A stretch of 64,000 nucleotides of DNA from Arthrobacter sp. Y-9 (lineage in GTDB: Bacteria; Actinomycetota; Actinomycetes; Actinomycetales; Micrococcaceae). Below, piece after piece: positions 62,884-64,000 of the stretch. The position numbers and the translations under genes were made by a program. The notes beneath the pieces were generated by a model. The model ran no database searches. It worked only from the letters and a program-made list of their open reading frames with translations, and had not been told where the DNA came from. Numbering within the stretch: the first letter of the stretch is position 1; every line of letters starts with the position of its first letter. The DNA is taken from positions 2,914,001 to 2,978,000 of the forward strand of contig NZ_CP121463.1 of NCBI RefSeq assembly GCF_029690065.1, written 5' to 3'.

Positions 62884-63882
62884 TCACCCGCGCAGGAGCG
62901 CGCGCACGGTCTCGGCGGTCTCCGTCCAGCTGGGAAGGGCCGCACGCCGGAGCAGAGCCGCTTCCCGCCACCGGGCCGCGAGCTCTCGATCCTCCAGCCA
63001 GGCCGCCAGAGTCTTCGCCAGAGCGTCCGGCCCGCCGTCGAGATCCAGCGCCGTGCCCGCACCGCCTGCACCGAGAGCCTCCTCCGCCCCGGTTCCCCGG
63101 CGGACGACCGCCGGAACCCCGTGCGCCAACGACTCCTGCACGGCCATGCCGAAACTCTCGCGCTCGGACACCAGGACACTGAGGTCCACGGCGCGCCATG
63201 CGTCCTCCAGAGCCTGGCCGTCGAGCTCGCCCGCCAGGCGGATGCGGTCCTCCAGGCCGTGACGCGCGACGGCGGCCGCGACCCGCGCGGCATACGCCGG
63301 TTCCGCGTCCGGCGAACCGATGAGGGACGCCGTCCAGGGCAGTTGAGCGAGCCGGGCGAGCGCCTCGACGAGCAGAAGCTGACTCTTGTTCGGCAGCAGG
63401 GCCGCGACGCAGACGATCCGCGGCGGATGCGATCCCACCGCGGGTTCGGCCGGCTGCGTTCCGGGCCGGGCTACGTGGACCCGGTCCAGGCCGTACAGCG
63501 ACTCGAGCCGGGCGGCCGCGAAGGAGCTGGGGCAGATGACGCCGGTCGCCGCGGCGAGGGCCCGGCCCTCCAGCCCGGCGATGTCGGGGAACGCCATATG
63601 CGAGAGCACCCACACCCGGGTGTCGGCCTGGACGGCGGCTTCGATGGCGTCCGGGGCGCCGGCCGCGACCAGGCCGTCGACGACCACGAGAGGCGCGGCG
63701 CGGAGGGCCCGGGCCAGGGACTCGCGGTCCTCGGGGCGCCCGGGCGGCCACGCGCCGTCGAGCGCCATCACCTCGGTGCGGACGCCGAGCGCTTCCAGGT
63801 GCTCCACGAGCCGGGCGTTGTAGACGTTGCCGCCGGAGCGGTGCCCGATGTTGCCCGGGACGATGAAGCGGAGGGTGGTCAT
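62884..63882 (-). CDS. Family 4-type glycosyltransferase
   Basis: A 332-residue GT-B-fold glycosyltransferase. The N-terminus has PGNIGHRSGGNVYNARL and the second domain the IVCVAALLPNKSQLLLVEAL strand-helix and the donor-binding segment SERESFGMAVQESLAHGVP with the typical E-x7-E spacing. Donor and acceptor are unknown. The ATG at 63882 overlaps the stop of a QueD-like gene (ATGA), so the two are an operon; similar pairs recur in actinobacteria from memory. Confidence 0.88.
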   Translation of the reverse strand: MTTLRFIVPGNIGHRSGGNVYNARLVEHLEALGVRTEVMALDGAWPPGRPEDRESLARALRAAPLVVVDGLVAAGAPDAIEAAVQADTRVWVLSHMAFPDIAGLEGRALAAATGVICPSSFAAARLESLYGLDRVHVARPGTQPAEPAVGSHPPRIVCVAALLPNKSQLLLVEALARLAQLPWTASLIGSPDAEPAYAARVAAAVARHGLEDRIRLAGELDGQALEDAWRAVDLSVLVSERESFGMAVQESLAHGVPAVVRRGTGAEEALGAGGAGTALDLDGGPDALAKTLAAWLEDRELAARWREAALLRRAALPSWTETAETVRALLRG

Positions 63883-64000
63883 CGCCCCCGGCCGAGGTCG
63901 AGCGAATACCCGGCCCACGCGTCGGGGTTCTCGCGGAGGGTGACGTCGAGCCCGGCGAGGCCGGCGTCGTCGGGGAGCTTCTCCGCGAGCTGTTCAGCGA
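63879..64000 (-). CDS. 3' end of a QueD/6-pyruvoyltetrahydropterin synthase-like gene (partial)
   Basis: The last 40 codons are visible; the gene runs off the window. The LDVTLRENPDAWAGYS ending resembles the C-terminal strand and E-N-P-x-x-W-A-x-Y motif of 6-carboxytetrahydropterin synthase-type proteins. Its stop overlaps the glycosyltransferase start. With so little sequence the assignment is tentative. Confidence 0.55.
   Translation of the reverse strand, partial: AEQLAEKLPDDAGLAGLDVTLRENPDAWAGYSLDLGRGR

Overview
The window is a high-GC chromosomal stretch from an actinobacterium, most likely a member of the Micrococcaceae (Arthrobacter-like). This rests on the base composition, the furA-katG pair, adrenodoxin-reductase-type FprA enzymes, menaquinone genes with a MenJ-type reductase, a PucR regulator beside gabT, and several start codons with no ribosome binding site that sit 6-7 nt after a -10 box (leaderless transcripts). 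The genus is an inference. No rRNA, tRNA, CRISPR array, prophage or transposase was recognised.

Layout. 0-5 kb: secreted protein, furA-katG, a small lipoprotein and a TetR regulator. 5-9 kb: cationic amino acid permease, first FprA paralogue, RarD-type transporter. 9-17 kb: secreted polysaccharide lyase 8, gabT with a divergent PucR regulator, and an MFS transporter-GntR pair with a palindrome over its promoter. 17-20 kb: second FprA paralogue and a two-domain sirohaem synthase. 20-25 kb: small metabolic genes, an EamA exporter divergent from a LysR regulator, and an LLM-type flavin oxidoreductase. 25-33 kb: a large secreted repeat protein, then a divergent GH29 alpha-fucosidase / GH31 pair around a LacI-type operator. 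32.6-38.4 kb: an assimilatory sulfate-reduction operon (cbiX-like, sir, cysH, cysD, cysN). 38.4-41 kb: TRIC-like channel, an endonuclease-domain protein between two copies of one 60-nt palindrome, and a SUKH-like protein. 41-46 kb: menaquinone genes (menG, menJ, prenyl synthase; divergent isochorismate synthase). 46-49 kb: polar amino acid ABC transporter. 49-51.6 kb: lipoprotein between two palindromes, and menD. 51.8-59.8 kb: complete kdp potassium-uptake operon with a 31-residue membrane peptide ahead of kdpF. 59.8-64 kb: HAD phosphatase, GNAT acetyltransferase, SDR, ParDE toxin-antitoxin, a membrane protein, a glycosyltransferase and the 3' end of a QueD-like gene.

How genes work together. 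The cys operon converts sulfate via APS to sulfide. The sirohaem synthase and CbiX-like chelatase can supply the sirohaem of the sulfite reductase, and FprA2 is placed to deliver electrons via ferredoxin. MenF, MenD, the prenyl synthase, MenG and MenJ cover much of menaquinone synthesis. The kdp genes encode pump, sensor and regulator.

The most unusual signal is a set of nine intergenic hairpins with 18-28 nt arms in four sequence families (four, two, two and one copies). Most lie at gene ends, and in two cases a pair of same-family copies brackets a single gene. One family shows a compensatory base-pair change between copies.
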